A stretch of DNA of 56,458 nucleotides from Burkholderiaceae bacterium (lineage in GTDB: Bacteria; Pseudomonadota; Gammaproteobacteria; Burkholderiales; Burkholderiaceae_E), in contig JAGXFR010000033.1 of NCBI GenBank assembly GCA_024637155.1, positions 1-56,458 of the forward strand. Direction: 5' to 3'. Numbering within the stretch: position 1 is the first letter of the stretch; each line of letters begins with the position of its first letter. Positions 37,376-47,500 of this stretch are shown here, piece after piece. Under the pieces are notes generated by a model. It saw only the letters and a list, made by a program, of their open reading frames with translations, did not search any database and was not told where the DNA came from. The position numbers and the translations under genes were made by a program.

Positions 37376-38650
37376 ATGAAGATCTCGATCCTGAATGGCC
37401 GCGTGATCGACCCAGCGAGCGGGCTGGACGCGACGACCGCAATACACATCCAGGCCGGCAACATCGCCGCGCTGGGGGACGCGCCGGCGGGCTTCGCGCC
37501 CAATCGCACGATCGACGCGCGCGGCATGGTGGTGATTCCCGGACTCGTCGACCTGGCCGCGCGCCTGCGCGAACCCGGTTTCGAGCACATGGCGACCCTG
37601 GAGTCCGAAATCGGCGCTGCGCTCGCGGGCGGCGTCACGAGCCTGGCGTGCCCGCCGGATACCGATCCGCCGCTCGACGAACCGGGCCTGATCGAAATGC
37701 TCAAGCACAAGGCGCGCGGGCTCGACGCGACGCGCGTCTATCCGCTGGGCGCGCTCACCGTGGGCCTGAAGGGCGAAGCGATCACGGAAATGGGTGAACT
37801 CACCGAGGCCGGTTGTATCGCCTTTGCGCAACCGGGCGCGCTGATTTCGGACACGCAGGCACTGGTGCGCGCGATGCAGTATGCGCACGGTTTCGGCTAC
37901 GCGGTCTGGCTCCAGCCCCAGGATCCCAAGCTCGGGCGCGACGGGGTCGCGCACAGCGGACCCGTGGCCGGCCGTCTCGGACTTTCCGGCGTGCCGACGA
38001 TCGCCGAGACCATCGCGTTGCAGACGATCCTGGAACTGGTGCGCGCGACGGGGTGCCGGGTGCACCTGTGCCGCCTGTCTTCGGCCGCCGGGATCGAGAT
38101 CGTGCGCGGCGCCAAGCGCGAGGGGCTGCCGGTGACCTGCGACGTCGCGGTGCACCACATCCACCAGATCGACGTCGACATCGGTTTCTTCGATTCGAAC
38201 CACCGGGTGCACCCGCCGTTTCGCTCGCAGCGCGACCGGGACGGCATTCGCGCGGCGCTGGCCGACGGCACGATCGACGCGATCTGCTCCGATCACACGC
38301 CCGTCGACGACGATGCCAAGCAGCTCCCGTTCGGCGAGGCCGAGCCGGGGGTCACCGGGCTCGAGCTGCTGTTGCCGCTCACGCTCAAGTGGGCCGAAGA
38401 AGCGGGCGTGAAGCTGCCGGCGGCGCTGGCGCACCTGACCTTCCGGGCTGCCGACGTGCTCGGCGTCCCGGGCGGGCGCATCGCCGTCGGGGCCGCTGCC
38501 GACCTGTGCCTGTATGACCCGAACGAGCCCTGGAAGGTGGGCCGCGACACCCTGGTCAGCCAGAGCACGCACACTCCGTATTTCGGGCGCGAACTCACCG
38601 GCAGGGTGCGCACCGTGCTCGTGGGCGGTCGCGTGGCGCTCGAGCGCTAG
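37376..38650 (+). CDS. pyrC': Pseudo-dihydroorotase PyrC' (non-catalytic ATCase partner)
   Basis: 424-aa amidohydrolase-fold protein. In active type I dihydroorotases the first metal motif reads D-x-H-x-H-LREPG; here it is DLAARLREPG (residues 59-68), with both metal histidines replaced. Later family blocks persist (VHHIHQID, ICSDHTPVDDDAKQLPFGEAEPG). This is the pattern of the Pseudomonas pyrC' product, which has lost activity and holds PyrB in an active assembly. A separate catalytic pyrC is then expected elsewhere. Its TAG stop shares CTAG with the convergent apaH stop. Confidence 0.9.
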   Translation: MKISILNGRVIDPASGLDATTAIHIQAGNIAALGDAPAGFAPNRTIDARGMVVIPGLVDLAARLREPGFEHMATLESEIGAALAGGVTSLACPPDTDPPLDEPGLIEMLKHKARGLDATRVYPLGALTVGLKGEAITEMGELTEAGCIAFAQPGALISDTQALVRAMQYAHGFGYAVWLQPQDPKLGRDGVAHSGPVAGRLGLSGVPTIAETIALQTILELVRATGCRVHLCRLSSAAGIEIVRGAKREGLPVTCDVAVHHIHQIDVDIGFFDSNHRVHPPFRSQRDRDGIRAALADGTIDAICSDHTPVDDDAKQLPFGEAEPGVTGLELLLPLTLKWAEEAGVKLPAALAHLTFRAADVLGVPGGRIAVGAAADLCLYDPNEPWKVGRDTLVSQSTHTPYFGRELTGRVRTVLVGGRVALER

Positions 38651-39510
38651 GCCCCCGGCGCCTGCGACTGCGCACAGGGAACCTGAAACACCGCGCGATC
38701 CGCGAGCCGGATCGCGCTCAGCGACCCGCCCCACACGCAACCCGTGTCCAGGCCGATCAGCTTCGGTCGGTTCACGAGCCCCAGCATCGACCAGTGGCCG
38801 AAGATCACCGTGACCTCCGCGGTGCGTCGTCCCGGCACCTCGAACCACGGCAGGAAGCCCGCTGGCGACGCCGCGACGCCTTCCTTCACCGTGAAGTCCA
38901 TCGTGCCCTCGGGTGTGACGAAACGCAGGCGCGTGAGCGCGTTGACGATCACGCGCAGCCGCGCGACGCCGCGCAGCTCGTCGCTCCACGCCGCGGGTTC
39001 GTTGCCGTACATCTCGTGCAGGAAGTCGATCCAGTCGGGTCCGCGCAGAACGGCTTCGACCTCGGCGGCAAGCGTGACGGTGCGCTCGGCGCTCCACTGC
39101 GGCAGCACCCCGGCATGCACCAGCAGGTGATCGTCCTCGAAGTGCGCGAGCGCCCGGGTGCGCAGCCAGTCGAGCAGTTCGGCGCGATCGGGCGCCGCCA
39201 GGATCGCCGCGAGCGTGTCCGAGCGATGCGCGGGACGCGCGCCGGTGGCGACCGCCAGCAGATGCAGGTCGTGGTTGCCCAGCACCACCGTGGCCCGCTC
39301 GCCCAGCGCGCGCACGAAACGCAGGGTTTCCAGCGACTGCGGACCGCGATTGACCAGGTCACCCGTGAAAAACAGGTGCGCGGGTGCGCCGACGCCGCCC
39401 GCCGCGCCTTGCCCGGCGGCCAGCCCGGCCCCGGGAATCTTCTCGGCAAGCGCCCGCAGCGCGGGCAGGCAGCCCTGCACGTCGCCGATCACGATGCCCG
39501 TCGGCTTCAT
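38647..39510 (-). CDS. apaH: Symmetrical Ap4A hydrolase (ApaH)
   Basis: Splits diadenosine tetraphosphate into two ADP and can decap Np4-RNAs in E. coli. 287 aa metallophosphatase with GDVQGCLPAL (metal motif GDxxG), FTGDLVNRGPQS (GDxxxRG), VVLGNHDLHLL (GNHD) and LLVHAGVLPQW. The C-terminal VIFGHWSMLGL block completes the ApaH type. An Ala/Gly insertion of about 20 residues (about 30-48) lies between the first two motifs. ATG 39510 is used, since a longer start at 39558 adds an Arg-rich tail without an SD. The gene ends on the pyrC' stop, tail to tail. Confidence 0.94.
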   Translation of the reverse strand: MKPTGIVIGDVQGCLPALRALAEKIPGAGLAAGQGAAGGVGAPAHLFFTGDLVNRGPQSLETLRFVRALGERATVVLGNHDLHLLAVATGARPAHRSDTLAAILAAPDRAELLDWLRTRALAHFEDDHLLVHAGVLPQWSAERTVTLAAEVEAVLRGPDWIDFLHEMYGNEPAAWSDELRGVARLRVIVNALTRLRFVTPEGTMDFTVKEGVAASPAGFLPWFEVPGRRTAEVTVIFGHWSMLGLVNRPKLIGLDTGCVWGGSLSAIRLADRAVFQVPCAQSQAPGA

Positions 39511-39614
39511 CGGGCGCACGCGTCCGATCCCGGCCGCGGATCGGCGACAATAGGGCAAGTCCCTTCCCTGATCGAGCTCACTGCCAATCTGCCTGCTCCT
39601 TCCAACGAGAGAGA

Positions 39615-41036
39615 ATGATGCCTGACATTGCTGCCGGCACGCCCGAGGGCCTGTCGCCCGGAATCTTCAAAGCCTACGATATCCGCGGCGTCGTGGACAA
39701 GACACTGACCCGCGGCGCGGTGCGTGCCATCGGCTCGGCGCTCGGGCTCTCCGCGCGCGAGAAGGGCGTGAGCACGATCTGCGTCGGGCGCGACGGGCGG
39801 CTCTCGGGCCCGTCGCTCAGCGCGGCGCTCGCCGACGGGATCCACGACGCCGGCATCGACACGATCGACGTCGGGATGGTCGCGACGCCGCTCGTGTATT
39901 TCGCCAACTTCGAACTGGGCACCGGGTCGGGGGTGGCCGTGACGGGCAGCCACAATCCGCCCGAGTACAACGGCATCAAGATGGTGCTGGCCGGCGACAC
40001 GCTGTACGGGGAGACGATCCAGGATCTCTACCGCACCATCGTCGCGCCCGACTTCGTCGCGCGGCTGGCGGCGGTGCCCAAGCGCGGCACGGGCCGCGCG
40101 GAGGACGTCTCGGCGCGCTATGTGGCGCGCATCACCTCGGACGTGCATCTGGCGCGCCCGATGAAAATCGCGATCGACTGCGGCAATGGCGTCGCGGGCG
40201 CGAACGCACCGGCGCTCTTTCGCGCGCTGGGCTGCGAGGTCATCGAACTTTTCTGTGACGTCGACGGCACCTTCCCCAACCACCATCCCGACCCGGCGCA
40301 CCCGGAGAACCTGCAGGACCTGATCCGCTGCCTGGCGGAAACCGACGCGGAAATCGGCATTGCCTTCGACGGCGACGGCGACCGGCTCGGCGTGGTCACC
40401 AAGGATGGCCAGATCATCTATCCCGACCGGCAGCTGATGCTGTTCGCCGCCGACATGCTGTCGCGCAATCCGGGCGCGCAGGTGATCTACGACGTCAAGT
40501 GCAGTCGCAATGTGGCGCGCTGGGTGCGCGAGCACGGCGGCAAACCGCTGATGTGGATGACCGGGCACTCGCTGATCAAGGCCAAGATGAAGGAGACCGG
40601 AGCTCCGCTCGCGGGCGAGATGAGCGGACACGTCTTCTTCAAGGAGCGCTGGTACGGCTTCGACGATGGGCTCTACGCGGGCGCGCGCCTGCTGGAGATC
40701 CTGTCGCGCCACGCCGATCCGGGTGCGGTGCTTAACGCGTTGCCTGACTCGATCACCACGCCCGAGCTGCACCTGCGCTGCGCCGAAGGCGAGAATTTCT
40801 CGATCGTCGCGCGGCTGCGCGACGAAGCCCGGTTCGACGGAGCGAGCGAGGTGTTCACCATCGACGGCGTGCGGGTCGAGTATCCCGACGGTTTCGGGCT
40901 GGCGCGTCCCTCGAACACGACGCCGGTGGTGGTGCTGCGCTTCGAGGCCGATACCGCGGCCGCGCTCGCGCGCATCCAGGACGTATTCCGGCGCCAGATC
41001 CTGCGCATCGCGCCGGATGCCAAGCTGCCCTTCTGA
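39615..41036 (+). CDS. Phosphomannomutase/phosphoglucomutase (AlgC/ManB-like)
   Basis: 473-aa alpha-D-phosphohexomutase supplying sugar 1-phosphates for LPS and polysaccharide synthesis. Four domains with the phosphoserine in VAVTGSHNPPEYNGIK (Ser112), the metal loop AFDGDGDRLGVV, the sugar-specificity loop GEMSGHVFFKERW, and phosphate-binding RPSNTTPVVVLRFE in the C-terminal domain. The GEMSGH loop is the dual-specificity Pseudomonas AlgC type. ATG at 39615 or 39618 (adjacent ATGATG) follows GAGAGA. waaA lies 24 nt downstream, consistent with envelope polysaccharide roles. Confidence 0.94.
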   Translation: MMPDIAAGTPEGLSPGIFKAYDIRGVVDKTLTRGAVRAIGSALGLSAREKGVSTICVGRDGRLSGPSLSAALADGIHDAGIDTIDVGMVATPLVYFANFELGTGSGVAVTGSHNPPEYNGIKMVLAGDTLYGETIQDLYRTIVAPDFVARLAAVPKRGTGRAEDVSARYVARITSDVHLARPMKIAIDCGNGVAGANAPALFRALGCEVIELFCDVDGTFPNHHPDPAHPENLQDLIRCLAETDAEIGIAFDGDGDRLGVVTKDGQIIYPDRQLMLFAADMLSRNPGAQVIYDVKCSRNVARWVREHGGKPLMWMTGHSLIKAKMKETGAPLAGEMSGHVFFKERWYGFDDGLYAGARLLEILSRHADPGAVLNALPDSITTPELHLRCAEGENFSIVARLRDEARFDGASEVFTIDGVRVEYPDGFGLARPSNTTPVVVLRFEADTAAALARIQDVFRRQILRIAPDAKLPF

Positions 41037-41060
41037 GCGCGCGGCGCGCCGCACCGAGCC

Positions 41061-42362
41061 ATGAGCCGCGCGCTCTACTCGCTAGTCTGGTACCTGGCCA
41101 CGCCGCTGGTGATGGCCTACCTGCTGTGGCGCTCGCGCCGCCAGCCCGAATACCGCCGGCACTGGGCGGAGCGTTTCGGGGCGGATTTCGGCGTGGATTT
41201 CGCGGTGGATTCGCCGCTCCGGCGCCCGCTGATCTGGCTGCACGCGGTGTCGGTGGGCGAAACGCGCGCGGCGGTGTCCCTCATCGAGGGCCTGCTGGAG
41301 CGCTACCCCGATCACGAGGTGCTGCTCACGCAGATGACCCCCACCGGGCGCGCAGCCGCCGGCGCGGCCGTTGCCGAGGCCTACGCGCAGCGGGTGCGCG
41401 TGCGCTATCTGCCCTATGACTATCCGCACGCGGTCGCGCGCTTTTTCGCGCGCTACCGGCCGGTGGTCGGGATCCTGATGGAAACCGAGTTGTGGCCCAA
41501 CCTGATCGCCACCGCGGCACGCCGCGGGATTCCGCTCGCGCTGGTCAACGCGCGCCTCTCCGAACGCTCGCTGGCGCGTGCCCGGCGTTTCGCGGGCTTC
41601 GCGCGCAAGGCGCTCCATCGCTTTACGCTGCTCGCAGCCCAGACCGAGGACGACGCGAACCGGCTGATGGCGCTCGGCGCCCCGGCCGTGACCGTCACCG
41701 GCAACCTGAAATTCGACCAGACGCCCGGCGCGGAACTCGTCGCGCGTGGACGTGCCTGGCGCAAGCAATGGCCCCGGGCGCGCGTGCTGGTGGCGGCGAG
41801 CACCCGCGAAGGCGAGGAAGAACTGCTGCTCGCGGCGCTCGTGCGACACCCCGATCCGGCGCGGCTGACCGTGCTGGTGCCGCGCCATCCGCAGCGCTTC
41901 GACGAGGTGGCCCAACGCGTCGTCGCCAGCGGACTGCGTCTGGCGCGGCGCAGCGCCACCGTTGCGCCGGAAGCGTCAGTCGACGTCTGGCTGGGCGATT
42001 CGATGGGGGAGTTGCCCGCCTACTATGCGGCCGCCGACGTCGCCTTCGTCGGGGGCAGCCTGCTGCCGCTGGGCGGGCAGAACCTGATCGAGGCCTGCGC
42101 CTGCGCGACCCCGGTGCTCGTTGGGCCGCACACCTTCAACTTCGCGCAAGCCACCGAACAGGCGATCGAAGCGGGCGCCGCGCGCCGGGTGGCCGACGCC
42201 GATGCCATGCTGGAGGCGGCCGCGGCGTGGCTGGACGATGCCGCCGCGCGCGAGCGCGCCAGTGCGGCCGGGCTCGCGTTCAGCGCCGCGCATCGCGGCG
42301 CCACCGAGCGCACGCTCGCGGCGCTCGCACCGCTGATCGCGAAGGGAACGCGCCGGCGCTGA
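41061..42362 (+). CDS. waaA: 3-deoxy-D-manno-octulosonic acid (Kdo) transferase
   Basis: Inner-membrane glycosyltransferase adding Kdo to lipid A precursors. 433 aa. N-terminal helix (LYSLVWYLATPLVMAYLLW) anchors the protein. Blocks: WLHAVSVGETRAAVSLIEGLL, LLTQMTPTGRAA, VGILMETELWPNLIA, LVNARLSERSLARARRFA, and GNLKFDQ. The C-terminal nucleotide-sugar domain has FVGGSLLPLGGQNLIEACA. Convergent with tolC; a GC-rich 58-nt spacer separates them. Confidence 0.96.
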   Translation: MSRALYSLVWYLATPLVMAYLLWRSRRQPEYRRHWAERFGADFGVDFAVDSPLRRPLIWLHAVSVGETRAAVSLIEGLLERYPDHEVLLTQMTPTGRAAAGAAVAEAYAQRVRVRYLPYDYPHAVARFFARYRPVVGILMETELWPNLIATAARRGIPLALVNARLSERSLARARRFAGFARKALHRFTLLAAQTEDDANRLMALGAPAVTVTGNLKFDQTPGAELVARGRAWRKQWPRARVLVAASTREGEEELLLAALVRHPDPARLTVLVPRHPQRFDEVAQRVVASGLRLARRSATVAPEASVDVWLGDSMGELPAYYAAADVAFVGGSLLPLGGQNLIEACACATPVLVGPHTFNFAQATEQAIEAGAARRVADADAMLEAAAAWLDDAAARERASAAGLAFSAAHRGATERTLAALAPLIAKGTRRR

Positions 42363-42420
42363 GTGCGCGCGGCTGCGCAGGACGAGCGCACGCAGGCCTG
42401 CGCGTCCCGCGGGTGCGGCC

Positions 42421-43737
42421 TTATTTCGCCGGCACCAGCAGCGCGCCGACCTTCTGCAGGTCTTCCGTGCCCAACGCGCCGGCGGTGGCCTGGAGACGCA
42501 ACCCGTTGACGAGCACATCGTAGCGCGCCTTGGCAAGGTCGCGCTGGGTGGAAAAGAGCTGCTGCTGGGCGTTCAGGACGTCGATATTGATGCGCACGCC
42601 CACCTGGTAACCGAGCAGGTTCGACTGCAGCGACAGCTGGCTGGAGCGTTCGGCGGCTTCGAGCGCGCTCACCTGCGCGAGCCCGCTGCGCACGCCCCGG
42701 AAGGTCTGGCGCGCAGCCTGCTCGGCGGCGCGGCGTGCGACTTCCACGTCGGCGCGGGCCTTGTCGTGGTTGGCCGCCGCCTCGCGAATCCGCGCCTCGG
42801 TCGCCCCGCCCGTGTAGAGCGGAACGGCCAGCTGGACACCGATCAGTGCGCTGTTGGTGTTCGCGTTGAACAGGGTCGATGCGGCATTGCGGTTGTGCGC
42901 CAGCTGCGCGACGAGGTCGAGCGTGGGATAGCGTGCATAGCGCTGCTTCTCGATCTCGCGGCGGGCCAGTTCGCTGGCGGTGAGCGCTTGCTGGACCGCA
43001 AAGCTGTCGTCCCGCGCGCTCGACGTCCATTCTTCTTCGACGGGGGGCTGGGGCCCTTCGAGATGTACCCCGGCGCGCAGCGTGGGAAGGGGCGTCACCG
43101 GCTTGCCCACGAGGAGCGCGAGCGCGGCGCGGCGCACGTCAAGATCGTTCTCGGCGGCGATTTCCTGCGCCACGGTCAGGTCGAAGCGCGACTGCGCCTC
43201 CTGCTGGTCCGTGACGGTTGCGGTGCCCACCTCGAAATTGCGCTTCGCCGAGGCCAGCTGCTCGGAAATCGCCACCTTCTGGGAGCGGATCGTCGCGAGA
43301 TTGTTCTGTGCGGCGAGCACGTCGAAGTAGGCCTGCGCCACGCGCAGCATCAGGTCCTGCTGCGCCTGGGCATACTGCGCCTCGGCGATCATCTCGGCGA
43401 GCTTGCTCTGCTCGTAGGCCTCGAAGTTCTGCGGGCGGTAGAGCGGGAAGGACACCGCTACGGCATAGCTCTGCCCGGTGAACTCGCGGCTTGCGGCGTT
43501 GCTGATGTCGATCTCCTGGCGGTTGATGCTGGCCGTGGCGTTCGCGGCCGGCAGCAGTGCGGCGCGGGCGAGCGGCACGCGCTCGCGGGTCGCGGCCAAT
43601 TGCGCCCGCGCACTGGAGAGCTGCGCGTCGTGAACCAGCGCGTCGCGCCAGGCCTGCACGAGATCGGTGGCGAAAGCGGGTGAGCCGATCGCAAACAGGG
43701 TGGCAAGCACTCCGGCGCAGACGATATTGCGTTTCAT
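42421..43737 (-). CDS. tolC: TolC-family outer membrane efflux protein
   Basis: 438 aa. Signal peptide of about 24 residues ends SPAFA, then DLVQAWRDALVHDAQLSSARAQL starts the mature protein. Two outer-membrane-factor repeats follow with NAANANYLPSV-like helices and the C-terminal QVGVRINIDVLNAQQQLFSTQRDLAKARYDVLVNGLRLQ, typical of TolC. GGGAGAAGAAGG precedes ATG 43737, which rejects longer starts. It provides the outer channel for the RND pump encoded just upstream on the same strand, with pcm in between. Confidence 0.95.
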   Translation of the reverse strand: MKRNIVCAGVLATLFAIGSPAFATDLVQAWRDALVHDAQLSSARAQLAATRERVPLARAALLPAANATASINRQEIDISNAASREFTGQSYAVAVSFPLYRPQNFEAYEQSKLAEMIAEAQYAQAQQDLMLRVAQAYFDVLAAQNNLATIRSQKVAISEQLASAKRNFEVGTATVTDQQEAQSRFDLTVAQEIAAENDLDVRRAALALLVGKPVTPLPTLRAGVHLEGPQPPVEEEWTSSARDDSFAVQQALTASELARREIEKQRYARYPTLDLVAQLAHNRNAASTLFNANTNSALIGVQLAVPLYTGGATEARIREAAANHDKARADVEVARRAAEQAARQTFRGVRSGLAQVSALEAAERSSQLSLQSNLLGYQVGVRINIDVLNAQQQLFSTQRDLAKARYDVLVNGLRLQATAGALGTEDLQKVGALLVPAK

Positions 43738-43793
43738 GGCCTTCTTCTCCCAACCGAACCCGCCTGAATCCGGCAGCGGTGCAGCGTCAATCC

Positions 43794-44465
43794 CTAGAAG
43801 CGGAACGCCGGTTTCGTGGGGAACCCCACCAGCGGCCTGGCGACGGTGTCGAAGAGCCGCTCGGTGCGGAAGTCCTTCTCGCCCAGACGCGTGACCAGCT
43901 GCGCATGCATCGCGGGCAGTGCACCGACGATCGCGCACAGGCGCCCGCCCACGTTCAGCTTCGCGAGCAGTTGCGGCGGGATCATCTCGACGCTGCCCGA
44001 GAGCACGATCACGTCGTCTGGCTCGGACTCGAGGCGCAGCAGGTCGGCGGCGTTGCGCGGCTCAACCGTGACATTGAGGATGCCGGCGCGGCGCAGGTTG
44101 GCGGCCGCGAATTTCGCGAGTGCGGGGTGAATCTCGTAGCTGGTCACGTGGCGCGCGTGCTGCGCGAGCAGCGCCGCCATGAAGCCCGACCCGGCGCCGA
44201 TCTCGAGCACCGTTTCATGGCGTTCGACGGCGAGGGCCTGGAGCATCAGCGCCTCGACCTTGGGCGCGAGCATCGTTTCGCCGGTGGCGACGCCATCCAC
44301 GACCAGAGGCACTTCAAGGTCGGAGAAGGCCATCTCGCGGTACGCGGCGGGGACGAATTCCTCTCGCGGGACCTGGCACATCAGGTCGCGTACATCCTGA
44401 TCGGAAACATTCCATGGCCGAAGCTGCTGTTCGACCATGTTGAAACGGGCGAGATCGAAGTCCAT
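43794..44465 (-). CDS. pcm: Protein-L-isoaspartate O-methyltransferase family protein
   Basis: 223-aa SAM-dependent methyltransferase. Motif I is ETVLEIGAGSGFMAALLA; the PIMT-type block DVRDLMCQVPREEFVPAAYREMAFSD precedes it, and MLAPKVEALMLQAL lies in between. It would repair isoaspartyl residues, though betaproteobacterial copies beside tolC have not, to my knowledge, been tested. Chosen start ATG 44465 begins MDFDLARFNMVEQQLRPW, the normal N-terminus; 24 nt of extra frame upstream are possible. It lies between the RND gene and tolC, 56 nt from tolC. Confidence 0.9.
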   Translation of the reverse strand: MDFDLARFNMVEQQLRPWNVSDQDVRDLMCQVPREEFVPAAYREMAFSDLEVPLVVDGVATGETMLAPKVEALMLQALAVERHETVLEIGAGSGFMAALLAQHARHVTSYEIHPALAKFAAANLRRAGILNVTVEPRNAADLLRLESEPDDVIVLSGSVEMIPPQLLAKLNVGGRLCAIVGALPAMHAQLVTRLGEKDFRTERLFDTVARPLVGFPTKPAFRF

Positions 44466-44517
44466 TTTAGGTTCCAGATGTCTCGACAAAAGGCAATTGG
44501 TGATTCTAACAAGCTCT

Positions 44518-44543
44518 GGGGCTCTTCCGGGCCCCGGAGCCCC
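44518..44543 (+). other. Hairpin between the RND gene and pcm
   Basis: GGGGCTC and GAGCCCC form a 7-bp stem around a GC-rich 12-base loop. On the plus strand TTTCTC follows, but both flanking genes run on the minus strand, where no U-run follows. It may weakly attenuate read-through from the pump operon. Confidence 0.35.
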
Positions 44544-44547
44544 TTTC

Positions 44548-47500
44548 TCAGGCCCCGGTCCCGGGCGGCGGCGCGCCCGGGTGCTCGCCCTCGATGTCGC
44601 CGGTCGGCGGGTTCTGCGCGTGCGGCCGCAGCCGCGCGGCGAGATCGTCGAAGAGCGTGTAGAGGACCGGGACGACCAGGAGCGTCAGCAGGGTCGAGGC
44701 GATCACCCCGCCGATCACCGCGTGGGCCAGCGGCGAGCGCTGTTCCGAGCCTTCGCCGGCACCGATCGCCAGCGGCAGCATTCCGAAGACCATCGCCAGC
44801 GTTGTCATCAGGATCGGTCGCAGCCGGATCTCGGCCGCCTGCAGCAGCGCCTGCGCGCGCTCGACGCCCCGCGCGCGGGCCTTGTTGGCGAAATCCACCA
44901 GCAGGATCGCGTTCTTGGTGACCAGCCCCATCAGCATGATGAAGCCGATCATCGAAAAGATGTTCAGGGTGGAGCGCCACAGCAGCAGGGCCGTGACGAC
45001 GCCGATCAGCGCCAGCGGCAGGGACGCCATGATCGCGATCGGCTGCACGAAGCTGCCGAACTGCGAGGCGAGGATCATGTAGATGAAGATCACCGCGAGC
45101 ACCAGCGCCTGTACGGCGAAGCCGAAGCTCTCGTTCATGTCCCGGTTCGCGCCGCCGGTCACGAAGCGATAGCCTGGCGGCAGTTCGATCGCGGAGAGCC
45201 TCTCCTGGACCATTCTTCCCGCCGTTCCCGGCGGCACGCCGTCGGTGTTGGCCGAGATCATCACCTCGCGGGCCAGATCCTTGCGGTTGATCTGCGTGGG
45301 GCCGACCCCCGGCTCGATGCTCACGACCTGGCGCAGCGCGACCATCCGCGGGCCCGCGTCGCCCTCGATCTGGTTCGACGCGATCGACAGGCGTTCCAGG
45401 TCGCCCAGCGCGTGACGCTCGTCGCGGGGCAGGCGCACCCGCACCTCGTAGTTCTCGTCGTCAGGCGCGCGCCAGGTGGTGGCCGCCTCGCCGACCAGCA
45501 GCGGGCGCAGCGCCGCGCTGATCGACGCCACGCCCACCCCCAGGTCGGACGCCAGCGCACGATTCACGTTCAGCAACACGGTGGGCTTGGCCGGCTTCGA
45601 ACTCGAGTCGATCTCGACGACGCCCGGCACCGCGCGCAACTCCGTCTGCACCCGCTCGGCCAGGCGCTCGAGCACGGTTGCGTCCTGTCCCTGGACACTG
45701 ATCTGGATCGGCTTGCCCGAGCCCACTGCGTCGAGGTTCCCCAGGTCGGTCAGCGTGACGCCGGGAATCCGGGCGATGCGCGCACGCACCGGCGCGCGCA
45801 TCTGCTGCACCGAGAGCGCGCGCTCGCTGCGATCGACCAGGCGCGCGAAGAGCGTCGCGTAGTTGCGGCTGGGCACGATTCCGGTGCTGATCGTGCCGTA
45901 GGTGCCCGCGACGCCTTCGAATTCGCGAACCGCCGCCTCGACCTGGCGCAACTTGGCTTCGGTGAACGAGAGCGACGAGCCCACCGGCGTGTAGAACTGG
46001 ACATAGAGTTCGTTGTTGTCGGCCTGGGGAACGAACTCGATGCCGACCTTCTGCGCGAGCGGAAACGAGCCGGCGAAAATGGCGAACGCCAGCAGTACCG
46101 TCGTCCAGCGGTGATGCAGCCCCCAGCCGAGCAGCGCGACGTAGCCGCCTTCGAGCCGCAGCATCAGCGCCTGGAAACGCCGCAGCACCCACGCGATCGG
46201 TCCGTTGCCCCGCGGCCCGTGGGCGTCCGGATCGCGCCAGACCGAGGAGAGCATCGGGTCGAGCGTGAAGGAGACGAGCATCGAGAGCAGCACCGCAAAC
46301 GCGACCGTGACGCCGAACTGCTTGAAGAAGCGCCCGATGATGCCGCCCATGAAACCGATCGGCAGGAACACCGCGACGATCGTGAAGGTGGTCGCCGCGA
46401 CCGCGAGTCCGATCTCGCGGGTGCCGTCGAAGGCAGCCGTGCGATGGTGCTTGCCCATCGCCTGGTGGCGCACGATGTTCTCGCGCACCACGATCGCGTC
46501 GTCGATCAGCAGCCCCACGCAGATGGAGAGCGCCAGCAGGGTCACGAGGTTGATCGTGAAGCCCATTGCGTACATCACCAGGAAGGTGCCGATCAGCGAG
46601 ATCGGCAGGGTCAGCCCCGTGATCACGGTCGAGCGCCACGAAGACAGGAACAGGAACACGATCAGGATCGTCAGCGTGGCGCCTTCGAAGATATTGCGCT
46701 CGACGCTCTTGACCGAGTTGCGGATCGAGGTCGAGGCGTCGCGCACCACGATGAGTTCCACGTCGGGCGGCAGTTGCCGGCGCAGCTCCGCGCTCACCTC
46801 GCGCACGCGATCGACGACGGCGATCGTGTTCTCGCCTTGGGCCTTGACGATGTCGAGCGAGATCGCGCGCTGTCCGTCGACCAGCGCGGCGCTTTCCTCT
46901 TCTTCCTGCCCGTCGAGCACGTTCGCGACCTGCCCGAGGTAGACCGGCTGGCCGCCGCGGCGCGCGACGATGATCCGCGCGAAATCCTCCACGGCCTTGA
47001 AGCGCGCCTTGATCTGCACGACCTGCTCGCGGTCGCGCCCGATCAGCGTGCCGGCCGGCAGCTCCTGGTTCTCGGCGCGCAGCGCGTTGATGATCTGGTC
47101 GATGCCGACGCGGCGCGCCTCCATCTCGCCCGGATTCAGGGTGACCTGGATTTCTCGTCGCACGCCGCCCACCAGCGTCACCCGGCCCACGCCGCCGGCG
47201 TTCTCCAGCCGCCGCTTGATCGTCTGCTCGGCCAGCGTCGTGAGCTCGCGCGTGTTGCGGCTTGCCGAGCGCACCGCGATCGAGACGATCGGGTTGTCGT
47301 CCGGATTGATCCGGGTGACCAGCGACTCCTTCACTTCCTTCTTGAACGCCGAGCGCACCGCGGCGATCTTCTCGCGCACGTCCTGCGTCGCGCGCGTCGC
47401 ATCGACGGCCAGGTCGAAGCGGATGATCACCAGCGAGAAGCCTTCGTAGGAACGCGACGAGAGCTCGTAGATGCCGCTGATCGTGTTGACCTGCTCCTCG

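Noticed and set aside
42363..42420. Bidirectional terminator between waaA and tolC
   Set aside because: GCGCAGG/CCTGCGC can pair, but no T-run follows on either strand, so an intrinsic terminator is not supported.
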